From: JAJDFU01 sp964641965
GTDB taxonomy: Bacteria; Bacteroidota; Bacteroidia; Chitinophagales; Saprospiraceae
Length of the DNA stretch: 64,000 nt
NCBI GenBank assembly: GCA_964641965.1
Contig: CAZXLD010000001.1
Span: 124,001-188,000 of the forward strand
Direction: 5' to 3'
Shown piece after piece: positions 51,854 to 60,323 of this stretch. Every line of letters starts with the position of its first letter. The stretch's first letter is position 1. The notes below the pieces were generated by a model that made no database searches, was not told where the DNA came from, and worked only from the letters and a program-made list of their open reading frames with translations. The translations under genes were made by a program, and so were the position numbers.

Positions 51854-52426
51854 ATGGACATATTGGAAGTCGTTGGGGTATTCACAGGTATCGCGTACGT
51901 GCTCTTAGCTGCAAAAGGAAATATTTGGTGTTGGCCTTTTGGCCTGCTAAGTTCGATATGTAGTATTCTGTTGTTCTATCAGGTACAGCTTTACGCTGAA
52001 GCCTTTCTGTACATCTACTATGTGGCTGCGGCGATATATGGTTGGTGGAATTGGAATCGAATAACATATTCTGATGAGTCAAATGCCGGAATCGTTTCCT
52101 GGAAGATGTCGATGCACTGGATAGGAGTTGTTAGTGTCTTTCTGCTAGGTCTTTTTTTGGGCTGGATACTGAATAGCTACACGTCAGCTGCATATCCGTG
52201 GGTAGATGCCCAGACTACCGTATTCAGCTTTTGGGCAACTTACCTGACCACCCGAAAGGTTATTGAGAATTGGCTGTACTGGATACTGATTGATGCTACA
52301 TCCATAGGTTTGTATTGGGGTAGGGGGCTCGATCTTTATGCCGGCTTAATGGTTCTTTATACAGGTATGGCAATTTGGGGATATTGGCAATGGAGGAGGA
52401 AGTTAGTTTGGTCAACTCTTAATTAG
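51854..52426 (+). CDS. pnuC: PnuC-family nicotinamide riboside/vitamin transporter
   Basis: 190 residues with about seven membrane helices. The family motif GNIWCWPFGLLSSI near the N-terminus and YYVAAAIYGWWNW are clear, and IDATSIGLYWGRGLDLYAGL is the substrate-contact region. PnuC proteins carry nicotinamide riboside (to NAD) by facilitated diffusion; close relatives carry thiamine. Upstream DNA shows no TPP or NAD riboswitch that would settle the ligand. Divergent from cysC. Standalone gene. Confidence 0.9.
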   Translation: MDILEVVGVFTGIAYVLLAAKGNIWCWPFGLLSSICSILLFYQVQLYAEAFLYIYYVAAAIYGWWNWNRITYSDESNAGIVSWKMSMHWIGVVSVFLLGLFLGWILNSYTSAAYPWVDAQTTVFSFWATYLTTRKVIENWLYWILIDATSIGLYWGRGLDLYAGLMVLYTGMAIWGYWQWRRKLVWSTLN

Positions 52427-52494
52427 ATTAAGTCTAAATAATTGCTTTGACCTAACAATGAAAACCCTCCAATACCCTTACCATCAAAGCTTCT

Positions 52495-52502
52495 TATATT
52501 TG
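52495..52502 (+). promoter_or_regulatory. candidate -7 box of the nqr operon
   Basis: TATATTTG, a full TAnnTTTG match. Transcription would begin near 52509, downstream of the in-frame ATG at 52504, which argues that NqrA starts at ATG 52570. No -33 TTG at the expected spacing. Confidence 0.45.
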
Positions 52503-52569
52503 CATGAAATTGGATAGCAAAAAGCATATAACAACCTGTATCCTAATCGATACGGAACTGAGAAACAAA

Positions 52570-54219
52570 ATGAAAGGGATCATTAACAAGCTCTTTTTTA
52601 CGTTAGCTTTTACTTCTTACACTACATTGATCTTCGCTCAATCAGGGGCTGCTAACAGTTCCTCCGGCAAGGACTATTTACTTTATGGGACGCTAATTTT
52701 AGCTCTTTTGGTGGGTTTCGCTTTGCTGATTCAGCTTTCTGATAGTTTTATCGGCATCCAAGCCAAGCGGTTTGGTGTGTCCGATGAGGTTAATCTATCC
52801 GTCTTTCCTCAAGTTGGTGAGATCGTTGCAAAGAAATCTCCATCCTACGCCAAGGATGCGCCCTTTTTCCACCTCAAGCGGGGTCATGATATCTATCTTG
52901 ACGGTAGTCCAGCCAACAAATTGGATGAGCAGTACCAAGGGATGACTTTTGGTTTGCAGCCTCCCAATTTTATTGGAATGGTCCCCATTCCGAAAGTGAC
53001 CGTCGAGGTTGGGCAGAAGGTGAAAGCAGGAGAACCAATCTTCTTTGACAAATCCGCTCCTGAAATTATGTACGCAGCCCCCGTTAGTGGGGAGATAATT
53101 GAGGTAAATCGGGGAGCCAAACGGTCCATTCAAAGTGTTGTAATTCTTGCCGATAAAAAACAAGAATATAAGTCGTACGACCTTCCGGATTTGGATCAAT
53201 CGAGTCGTGAAGTATTGGTTGAATTTCTTTGGGGAAGCGGTATTTGGCCCATGTTCCGTCAGCGACCCTTCAACGTAGTGCCTGGAAAGTTTGATGTGCC
53301 ACGAGATATTTTTGTATCCACCTTTGATACGGCTCCGCTTTCTCCTGATCAAAGCTTTGTGGTTGAAGGTAGAGAGGCAGCTTTCCAGAAAGGCCTTGAT
53401 GTATTGGTTAAGCTGACGCCAGGGAAGGTTTTTCTCGGGCTGGATGCCCGCACAAAAGAATCTCCTTCAAGCGCCTTCACCGATGCAGCAGGCGTTGAAA
53501 AAGTTTGGTTTTCGGGGAAACACCCTGCAGGAAATGTTGGTGTGCAGATTCACCATATTAAGCCCCTAAGCAATACGGAAAAAGTCTGGACAATGGGCGT
53601 TCAGGATGTCCTAACCTTGGGAACTTTGTTTCTGGAAGGAAAATTTGATACCACTCGCTTTGTTGCGCTTTCCGGAGCTGAATTTGAACGTCCAGGTTAT
53701 GTGAAAACACATCAGGGTGCTCGAATCAAAGAGCTGATTTCCGGCCGTTTGAAAACGGAAAAAAAGGTGCGTTTGATCTCTGGTGATGTGCTTTCAGGGC
53801 AGAGGAAGGATGAAAACGCTTTTCTCAATTATTTCGATGATCAGATAACAGTTATTGAGGAGGGTGATTACTACGAAATGTTCGGATGGCTTTTGCCATT
53901 AAATCCTAGGCCCAGCATATCCAGAACCTTTCCCAACTTTTTATTCCCCAAGCACCGGTTTCATGGAGATACAAACACCCATGGTGAGAAGCGCGCTTTT
54001 GTGGTAACCGGGCAATACGAGCAGGTTCTTCCGATGGATATTTATCCTCAGCATTTGATCAAATCGATTTTGGTAAATGATTTCGAATTGATGGAGGGCT
54101 TAGGCATAAATGAGCTGGTGGAGGAAGATATTGCGCTTTGTGAATTTGTTTGTACCTCCAAACAACCGCTACAGCAGATCCTACGTAAAGGATTAGATCA
54201 AATGCGGGTACAGAGTTAA
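52570..54219 (+). CDS. nqrA: Na+-translocating NADH:quinone reductase subunit A with extra signal peptide and membrane anchor
   Basis: 549 residues from ATG 52570. Canonical NqrA (about 450 residues) begins where this protein reads FHLKRGHDIYLDGSP (about residue 100). The first 100 residues are additional: a signal-peptide-like stretch (about 1-24, LIFAQSG), then one membrane helix (about 38-57) and a polar linker. If the signal is cleaved, the mature N-terminus lies outside and the NqrA body stays in the cytoplasm, anchored to the membrane. The body has the family's AAPVSGEIIEVNRGAKRS. It is the ubiquinone-site subunit of the Na+ pump. First gene of nqrABCDEF. Confidence 0.9.
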   Translation: MKGIINKLFFTLAFTSYTTLIFAQSGAANSSSGKDYLLYGTLILALLVGFALLIQLSDSFIGIQAKRFGVSDEVNLSVFPQVGEIVAKKSPSYAKDAPFFHLKRGHDIYLDGSPANKLDEQYQGMTFGLQPPNFIGMVPIPKVTVEVGQKVKAGEPIFFDKSAPEIMYAAPVSGEIIEVNRGAKRSIQSVVILADKKQEYKSYDLPDLDQSSREVLVEFLWGSGIWPMFRQRPFNVVPGKFDVPRDIFVSTFDTAPLSPDQSFVVEGREAAFQKGLDVLVKLTPGKVFLGLDARTKESPSSAFTDAAGVEKVWFSGKHPAGNVGVQIHHIKPLSNTEKVWTMGVQDVLTLGTLFLEGKFDTTRFVALSGAEFERPGYVKTHQGARIKELISGRLKTEKKVRLISGDVLSGQRKDENAFLNYFDDQITVIEEGDYYEMFGWLLPLNPRPSISRTFPNFLFPKHRFHGDTNTHGEKRAFVVTGQYEQVLPMDIYPQHLIKSILVNDFELMEGLGINELVEEDIALCEFVCTSKQPLQQILRKGLDQMRVQS

Positions 54220-54259
54220 TCTAATTTGAATTAAAAGAACAAGCGGACGATACTGAATT

Positions 54260-55576
54260 ATGAAGAAAGCATTGCTCAATTTTTTTAACAAGATAGAGCC
54301 CAGTAAGGAAAAGCAACCCTTCCTTCATACTATTTATGACGGGTTCTTCACCTTTGCTTTTACCCCAAATTTCACCACTCGGGATGGAGTACACATCCGG
54401 GATGGAATGGATTTGAAACGAACCATGGTTTTTGTGGTTTTAGCACTCCAATTGTGTTACCTCTTCGGTACATGGAACATTGGTCAGCAGCACTTCGCTG
54501 CCCTTGGACTATATCCTGGCTACTTTGACGCTTTCCATCTGAAAATTGCATACGGATTAATCCAAATCCTACCCATTTTCATTGTAACCCATGTTGTTGG
54601 ACTTGGTATTGAATTTTATTTTGCCTACCGCAAGGGGCATGGTATCGAGGAAGGTTTCCTGGTATCGGGTGCACTGATTCCACTGATCATGCCACCGGAT
54701 ATTCCACTGTGGATTCTGGCTATTTCTGTTGCCTTTGCAGTGTGGATTGGGAAAGAAGCCTTTGGGGGTACTGGGATGAATATTATGAACATTGCCTTGC
54801 TGGCCAGGGTGTTTGTTTTCTTTGCCTACCCAACTTACATTTCCGGTGACGAAGTTTGGATCGCAGGCCTTGAGAAAGCCGCAGATGGAACTTATTCCAG
54901 CGCATCCTATGGCTTTGGAGGTACTTTCTTCGATTGGATCTTTTCAGGTGTTGGATGGCAGACCTTTGGAGAAGGTGGCGCACTAGTGGCCGATTCATAT
55001 ACTGGTGCCACTCCTCTTGGACTGGGCGCTAAGGGCGGCTGGGAAGCCATCACTTCCGCCGGATATACGCTGAATGAAATGTGGTGGGGCGTCATTCCTG
55101 GCTCTATTGGGGAAACCAGTAAACCGCTGATTCTCATTGGTGCTATTTTTCTGGTTTTTGCTGGGATAGCTAGCTGGAGAATTATGGTATCTGCTGTCGT
55201 TGGTGCTGCTGTAATGGCCTTAATTCTGAATGGATTGGCTCCTGCCGAGATAACCGAGGAAACTCCCAATATTTTCAAGTTTATGGCAGTACCCTGGTAC
55301 TATCAGTTTTACATGGGTAGTTTCTTTTTCGCTATGGCCTTCATGGCAACCGATCCGGTGACTGCTTCATCAACTACAACCGGTAAGTGGATCTATGGCT
55401 TTTTCATTGGTTTCGTGGGTATGTTAATTCGAATTATGAATCCTGCCTATCCCGAAGGATGGATGCTTGCCATTTTATTTATGAATGTATTTGCACCTCT
55501 CATTGATCACTACGTGTTGCAGGCGAACATAAGCCGTCGTCAAAAACGAACAAAATTGGCAGTTGCTACTGCTTAA
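54260..55576 (+). CDS. nqrB: Na+-NQR subunit B
   Basis: 438 residues, about ten membrane helices. The FMN-attachment motif reads TGATPLG (Thr251 as the likely phosphoester-linked residue), compared with SGAT in Vibrio. GKEAFGGTGMNIMNIALLAR (about 164-183) is a conserved membrane segment. NqrB carries FMN and riboflavin and forms the main Na+ path. It is 40 bases downstream of nqrA. Confidence 0.96.
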   Translation: MKKALLNFFNKIEPSKEKQPFLHTIYDGFFTFAFTPNFTTRDGVHIRDGMDLKRTMVFVVLALQLCYLFGTWNIGQQHFAALGLYPGYFDAFHLKIAYGLIQILPIFIVTHVVGLGIEFYFAYRKGHGIEEGFLVSGALIPLIMPPDIPLWILAISVAFAVWIGKEAFGGTGMNIMNIALLARVFVFFAYPTYISGDEVWIAGLEKAADGTYSSASYGFGGTFFDWIFSGVGWQTFGEGGALVADSYTGATPLGLGAKGGWEAITSAGYTLNEMWWGVIPGSIGETSKPLILIGAIFLVFAGIASWRIMVSAVVGAAVMALILNGLAPAEITEETPNIFKFMAVPWYYQFYMGSFFFAMAFMATDPVTASSTTTGKWIYGFFIGFVGMLIRIMNPAYPEGWMLAILFMNVFAPLIDHYVLQANISRRQKRTKLAVATA

Positions 55577-55600
55577 CCATAAACTGAGAAATTCTATATC

Positions 55601-56353
55601 GTGGAGACAACAAGATATATCATCATTTTCGTAACTATTTTGACCACCGTGGTAGCGGTGGGCTTGACCGGGCTACGACAGGCCACTGCGGACAAGGCTA
55701 AACAAAATGAAGAAATCTTCAATAAACGGGCTATCCTGTCTGCAGTATCTAGCCTTTGGCAAGATCGCACAGTGAATGACCTGTCTGACCAAGAAGTGCT
55801 CGACATTTTTGCTGAGATGGATCAAGTTATTTTGAACAGCCAGGGTGAAGCTATTGAAAGCACGGCCACTTATGCTATGGCTGAGGATATCGATATGAAA
55901 AAAGAGCGGAAAAAGAACGCTACAGACCGGGTATATCCTTTATTTGTCTATGAGTACGAAGGGGATAATTACTACATTGTTTCCGTGCGTGGTAATGGAT
56001 TATGGGATGAGATTTGGGGTAATATAGCCTTCAAGGAGGATCTCAATACCATTGTCGGAGCAAGTTTCGACCATCAAGGTGAGACACCAGGGCTAGGAGC
56101 TGAAATAAAGGATAATCCTTCATTCCCCAAGAAGTTTGAGGGGACTAAAATATTTGATGAAGAGGAATACGTTTCGGTGAAAGTAGTTAAGGGAACGATT
56201 CAGAATCCGGATCATCAAGTTGATGGGGTTAGCGGTGCCACCGTAACGATGGATGGGGTATCGGAGATGTTGTATCGCGGAATTGCAAATTATCTTCCTT
56301 ATTTCGATAAGATTAAATCATCCAACTCCGTACAAGGGATGTTAATTCAGTAA
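55601..56353 (+). CDS. nqrC: Na+-NQR subunit C
   Basis: 250 residues from GTG 55601. One N-terminal membrane helix (about 6-22), then a periplasmic FMN-binding domain with GVSGATVTMDGV, in which Thr214 is the likely covalent FMN site. GLWDEIWGNIAF and TPGLGAEI are conserved. 24 bases after nqrB. Confidence 0.95.
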   Translation: METTRYIIIFVTILTTVVAVGLTGLRQATADKAKQNEEIFNKRAILSAVSSLWQDRTVNDLSDQEVLDIFAEMDQVILNSQGEAIESTATYAMAEDIDMKKERKKNATDRVYPLFVYEYEGDNYYIVSVRGNGLWDEIWGNIAFKEDLNTIVGASFDHQGETPGLGAEIKDNPSFPKKFEGTKIFDEEEYVSVKVVKGTIQNPDHQVDGVSGATVTMDGVSEMLYRGIANYLPYFDKIKSSNSVQGMLIQ

Positions 56354-56393
56354 ACAGCAAAAAACTCTTTAAAGAGCAAAATTCAATAGGATT

Positions 56394-57134
56394 ATGGCTG
56401 AAACAACGGTAGCCAAGGATCAGGTAGAAGAAACCAAGACAGCGGCGGTATCGAAAGAACCGGTGATTGTCTTCGGCAAGAAGGAGCGCCAACTTATTAC
56501 AGATCCGCTTAATGATAACAATCCAATTACGGTCCAGGTACTGGGGATTTGTTCGGCATTAGCTGTAACCTCCCTTGTTTATCCTTCTGTAGTAATGGCC
56601 ATTGCGGTAGTTTTCGTTTGTGCCTTCTCCAGTTTATTCACCTCTCTACTGCGAAACTATATTCCCAAATCCGTGCGGATGATCGTGCAACTGGTCATCA
56701 TTGCCTCTCTGGTGACTGTAGTGGAATTGACGCTTAAGTACCTCAATTACCCTATTTACAAGCAGCTTTCCGTATATATCGGCCTTATCATCACCAATTG
56801 TATCGTGATGGGGCGCTTAGAAGCCTTTGCTATGGCAAATAAACCATGGCGGTCTTTCCTAGATGGCATAGGGAATGGATTAGGCTATGGACTAATACTG
56901 ATCGCAGTAGGCTTTTTTCGCGAGATTTTTGGTAAAGGAAGTCTGTTTGCCGGAAGCCCCATTGAAATGAAACTGATTGGTCCTTCCACCGATTATTTCG
57001 TCAACACTACGCAGAACCTAACCTGGTATGCAAACAACAATTTAATGGTATTGCCAGCAGCTGCGATGTTCTTAATTGGTATTTTCATCTGGATTCAGCG
57101 CAGCTACAATACCAAATTGGTTGATGTAAGCTAG
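56394..57134 (+). CDS. nqrD: Na+-NQR subunit D
   Basis: 246 residues, six membrane helices; LIITNCIVMGRLEAFAM and SFLDGIGNGLGYGLIL are the family motifs that contain a conserved Cys ligand of the intramembrane iron centre. An N-terminal polar extension of about 30-35 residues precedes the usual start (near KKERQLITDPL). 40 bases after nqrC. Confidence 0.95.
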   Translation: MAETTVAKDQVEETKTAAVSKEPVIVFGKKERQLITDPLNDNNPITVQVLGICSALAVTSLVYPSVVMAIAVVFVCAFSSLFTSLLRNYIPKSVRMIVQLVIIASLVTVVELTLKYLNYPIYKQLSVYIGLIITNCIVMGRLEAFAMANKPWRSFLDGIGNGLGYGLILIAVGFFREIFGKGSLFAGSPIEMKLIGPSTDYFVNTTQNLTWYANNNLMVLPAAAMFLIGIFIWIQRSYNTKLVDVS

Positions 57135-57174
57135 AGCATTCTAATTCCTTCTAAACAGACAAAAAATCTTCACC

Positions 57175-57789
57175 ATGGGTGAATTCATCAATATCTTCAT
57201 GAAGGCCGCGTTCATAGAAAATTTGGTCTTGGCCTATTTTCTTGGGATGTGTAGTTATCTGGCGGTGTCCAAGACTGTAAATACGGCTTTTGGCCTCGGT
57301 TTAGCGGTAATTTTCGTACTAGGTATTACCATGCCGATCAATTGGTTGATCAGCGAATTTCTGCTGAGCGAAAATGGACTGCTTGGAACAGACCTTACCT
57401 TTTTGCGATTCATCATCTTTATTGCAGTCATTGCTTCAATGGTTCAGCTGGTAGAGATGGTAGTCGAAAAATTTTCGCCTTCGCTATATGCGGCCCTGGG
57501 AATCTTTTTGCCCCTGATTACTGTGAACTGTGCTATCCTGGGAGGTTCCCTATTTATGGTTTCCAGGGAGTACAACTTCTCCGAATCCATTGCATTTGGG
57601 CTAGGAGGAGGCTTCGGATGGTTTTTGGCCATTATTGCCATTGCGGCCATTCGCGAAAAGATTCGCTACAGTAATGTTCCTCCTGCCCTTCGAGGACTGG
57701 GAATGGCATTCATTCTCACAGGTTTGATGGGCATTGCTTTCATGAGTCTTATGGGTATTGATCCTGCTGCTTTTGCAGGAGGCAATTAA
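57175..57789 (+). CDS. nqrE: Na+-NQR subunit E
   Basis: 204 residues, six membrane helices, homologous to NqrD in inverted topology. FIENLVLAYFLGMCSYLAVS contains the conserved N-terminal Cys ligand, and ITVNCAILGGSLFM contains the second. 40 bases after nqrD. Confidence 0.96.
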   Translation: MGEFINIFMKAAFIENLVLAYFLGMCSYLAVSKTVNTAFGLGLAVIFVLGITMPINWLISEFLLSENGLLGTDLTFLRFIIFIAVIASMVQLVEMVVEKFSPSLYAALGIFLPLITVNCAILGGSLFMVSREYNFSESIAFGLGGGFGWFLAIIAIAAIREKIRYSNVPPALRGLGMAFILTGLMGIAFMSLMGIDPAAFAGGN

Positions 57790-57846
57790 TAAGAAATACG
57801 TATTCGGGTATATTCCCGATCAGAAATAAAAGTTTAATTACTCGCC

Positions 57847-59115
57847 ATGACAATTTTATATGCTGCCCTTGTCTTTACGGCGATTATTCTGGCCTTGTCA
57901 TTTATGTTGATCGCAGCCAGAAGACGTCTTGTACCACAAGGAGAAGTAAAAATCGTAATAAACGGGGATGAGGATAACCCTCTTCTCGTATCACCAGGTT
58001 CATCCCTGCTTTCAGCCCTTTCCGATAGAAGTGTTTTCCTTCCTTCGGCTTGTGGTGGTGGTGGCACCTGTGCTATGTGCGAATGCCATGTTGATACAGG
58101 GGGAGGAGATGTATTGCCTACAGAGCTCAATCATTTGACCCGTCGGGAAGTATCTGAAGGTAAGCGGCTGGCCTGCCAGGTCAAAGTTCGTCAAGATATG
58201 CACATTCGTGTTCCTGAGGAGATTTTTGGAATCAAGAAGTGGGAATGCGAGGTGGTCTCCAACTATAACGTGGCAACCTTTATTAAAGAATTTGTTGTAA
58301 GGCTTCCAGAGGGGGAGAATCTGGAGTTCGAATCTGGTGGATACATTCAAATTGACGTCCCAAAGGTAGAGGTAGACTTCAAAAATTTCGACATTACACC
58401 CCACCCTGCTCACCATGGAGACAATGCGGAAAAATTCAAGCCGGCATGGGATAAATTCCAGATGTGGGATTTGAAGATGAAGAATGACGAAGAGCAATTT
58501 CGTGCTTATTCAATGGCTAACCATCCTGCAGAAGGGAATATTGTCATGCTTAATATTCGGATCGCCACGCCGCCATGGGATCGAAAAGCAAATGGTTGGA
58601 TGCCCGTTAATCCGGGTGTGTGCTCTTCATATGTGTTCGATCAAAAGCCTGGTGATAAGGTAACTATTTCCGGTCCTTACGGTGAATTCTTCATTAAGCC
58701 AACGGATAAGGAAATGGTGTACATTGGTGGTGGTGCCGGAATGGCCCCATTGCGGTCTCATATTTTTCATCTATTCCAAACCTTGAAGACCGATAGGAAA
58801 GTGTCGTATTGGTACGGTGGTCGTTCCTTGGCAGAATTGTTCTATACTGATGATTTCAGAGATATCGAAAAGGACTTTTCTAACTTTGAATATCATATTG
58901 CGCTTTCCGAGCCATTACCAGATGATAATTGGACTGGGCCAACTGGATTTATCCACCAAGTAGTTTACGAAAACTACCTGAAGGATCATCCCGAGCCAGA
59001 GGAAATCGAGTATTATCTTTGTGGTCCTCCTCTAATGTTACAGGCTGTCCAGAAAATGCTGGATGAACTTGGAGTGCCAGAAGAGAATATCGCGTTTGAC
59101 GATTTCGGAAGCTAA
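57847..59115 (+). CDS. nqrF: Na+-NQR subunit F (NADH-oxidising)
   Basis: 422 residues: membrane anchor (about 3-23), a ferredoxin-like 2Fe-2S domain with CGGGGTCAMC (Cys69, Cys75, Cys78) and Cys110, then FAD and NADH domains (RAYSMANHP, YIGGGAGMAPLRSHIF, YLCGPPLM). It accepts electrons from NADH and passes them to the cluster. Last gene of the operon, followed by a stem-loop. Confidence 0.97.
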   Translation: MTILYAALVFTAIILALSFMLIAARRRLVPQGEVKIVINGDEDNPLLVSPGSSLLSALSDRSVFLPSACGGGGTCAMCECHVDTGGGDVLPTELNHLTRREVSEGKRLACQVKVRQDMHIRVPEEIFGIKKWECEVVSNYNVATFIKEFVVRLPEGENLEFESGGYIQIDVPKVEVDFKNFDITPHPAHHGDNAEKFKPAWDKFQMWDLKMKNDEEQFRAYSMANHPAEGNIVMLNIRIATPPWDRKANGWMPVNPGVCSSYVFDQKPGDKVTISGPYGEFFIKPTDKEMVYIGGGAGMAPLRSHIFHLFQTLKTDRKVSYWYGGRSLAELFYTDDFRDIEKDFSNFEYHIALSEPLPDDNWTGPTGFIHQVVYENYLKDHPEPEEIEYYLCGPPLMLQAVQKMLDELGVPEENIAFDDFGS

Positions 59116-59140
59116 GACAAGCTTTTATCTAATAGCATTT

Positions 59141-59182
59141 AAGCCCTTATTCAATATTTTTTGAGTAGGGGCTTAATAATTT
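59141..59182 (+). terminator. probable terminator of the nqr operon
   Basis: 14-bp stem (59141-59154 with 59161-59174, two G-T wobbles), loop 6, then AATAATTT. The poor T run makes it a moderately strong candidate, 25 bases after the nqrF stop. Confidence 0.65.
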
Positions 59183-59356
59183 CCTCCAACCTGTTCAAGG
59201 AAAGCTGCTTGCAGCTTGATACCTGAATCGAAAGAACAGCTAAACATCCATATTATCAGTTCTTTAAATTGGATTCTATTCTGCTGATATACAAAGGTTA
59301 AATTGGCGAGCAAGATTAAAAAACCATATATTCCACTCAAATAATCCAGTTTACTA

Positions 59357-60271
59357 ATGCGTACACCATTTACACCTTCAATACTGATCTTGTTCTTAAT
59401 TCTGACAGGTCATCAGTTGTTTAGTCAAAATATTAAATCCCGTTCTGCAGGTGAATCCTCCTGGAATCGGGAACTTGCGGTTAAGACCACAGAAGCAAAA
59501 TTCGGAGACGAATTGCTTCCTTCATACATGATTACGATCTACGATGCTGACGAAAAGGCAATATCTAAATACTGGAAAGACTACCTCAAAACCCGCGGTG
59601 GAAAAGTAAGCACCAAAGATGGTGTCCAAGGCGAGGGGGTGATGTTCACGGATATTCACGATAAACCAGTTGAGATTTTTACCACCTTTGAACCAGGCTC
59701 TGACAACGCACTGCATATGCATATCGCTTTTATTGCCGATAGCATGGCCATGAATCCGGATGATCATCCAGAAGCCCACGACAAAATTATGCCGGCTATG
59801 GAGAAGCTATCACTTGAAATGAATAAAGCCGTTGTTGGGCACCAAATAGAATCTCAGGAAGAGATACTTGAAGATTTACAAGATCAACTCGGAAAGCTGC
59901 AAAAGGAAAATGAATCCCTCCGAGGAGCTATTTCAAAGAATACCCAGCGGATTGAAAAAGCAAAGCAGAGTATCTCCGATGCAGAAGCGGACCTGGCAGG
60001 TGCCAATTCTCAGCTAGAGGTATACACAACCAAGGAGAATCCAACTGCCTCAGACCTTAAGACTGTTGATAAACTTCGGAAGAAGGTCTCTAAATTGAAT
60101 TCAGGAATTGCCAAGGATAAGCAGAATATTACCAAGTACGAATCGGAGATTCAAAAGGCAGAAGCCACTATTCCTACTAATGAAGATGAGCAAGAGCGAC
60201 TCAAGGTTAAAATAGAAGAACAAAAAGAAGTGGTGGATCAGTATCGTGCAAAAAAAGAAGCGATCAATTAA
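59357..60271 (+). CDS. secreted coiled-coil protein of unknown function
   Basis: 304 residues: signal peptide (to about 23, LFSQ), a small alpha/beta domain (about 40-150) with DELLPSYMITIYDADEKAIS and HMHIAFIADS, then a long coiled coil (about 160-304) with heptads such as LEDLQDQLGKLQKENESLR. Predicted periplasmic or surface protein; the domain-coil layout suits multimer formation. Not recognised beyond that. Follows the nqr operon after 241 bp, so it is probably separately transcribed, and it ends at its own terminator. Confidence 0.72.
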   Translation: MRTPFTPSILILFLILTGHQLFSQNIKSRSAGESSWNRELAVKTTEAKFGDELLPSYMITIYDADEKAISKYWKDYLKTRGGKVSTKDGVQGEGVMFTDIHDKPVEIFTTFEPGSDNALHMHIAFIADSMAMNPDDHPEAHDKIMPAMEKLSLEMNKAVVGHQIESQEEILEDLQDQLGKLQKENESLRGAISKNTQRIEKAKQSISDAEADLAGANSQLEVYTTKENPTASDLKTVDKLRKKVSKLNSGIAKDKQNITKYESEIQKAEATIPTNEDEQERLKVKIEEQKEVVDQYRAKKEAIN

Positions 60272-60297
60272 TTTTCCAAAAGGAAATATTATATCGA

Positions 60298-60323
60298 GGG
60301 GATGTACTGCATCCCCTTTTTTT
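60298..60323 (+). terminator. rho-independent terminator
   Basis: GGGGATG (60298-60304) pairs with CATCCCC (60310-60316), loop 5, then seven T's (60317-60323). The T run overlaps the stop codon of the convergent OmpA-family gene. Confidence 0.9.
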
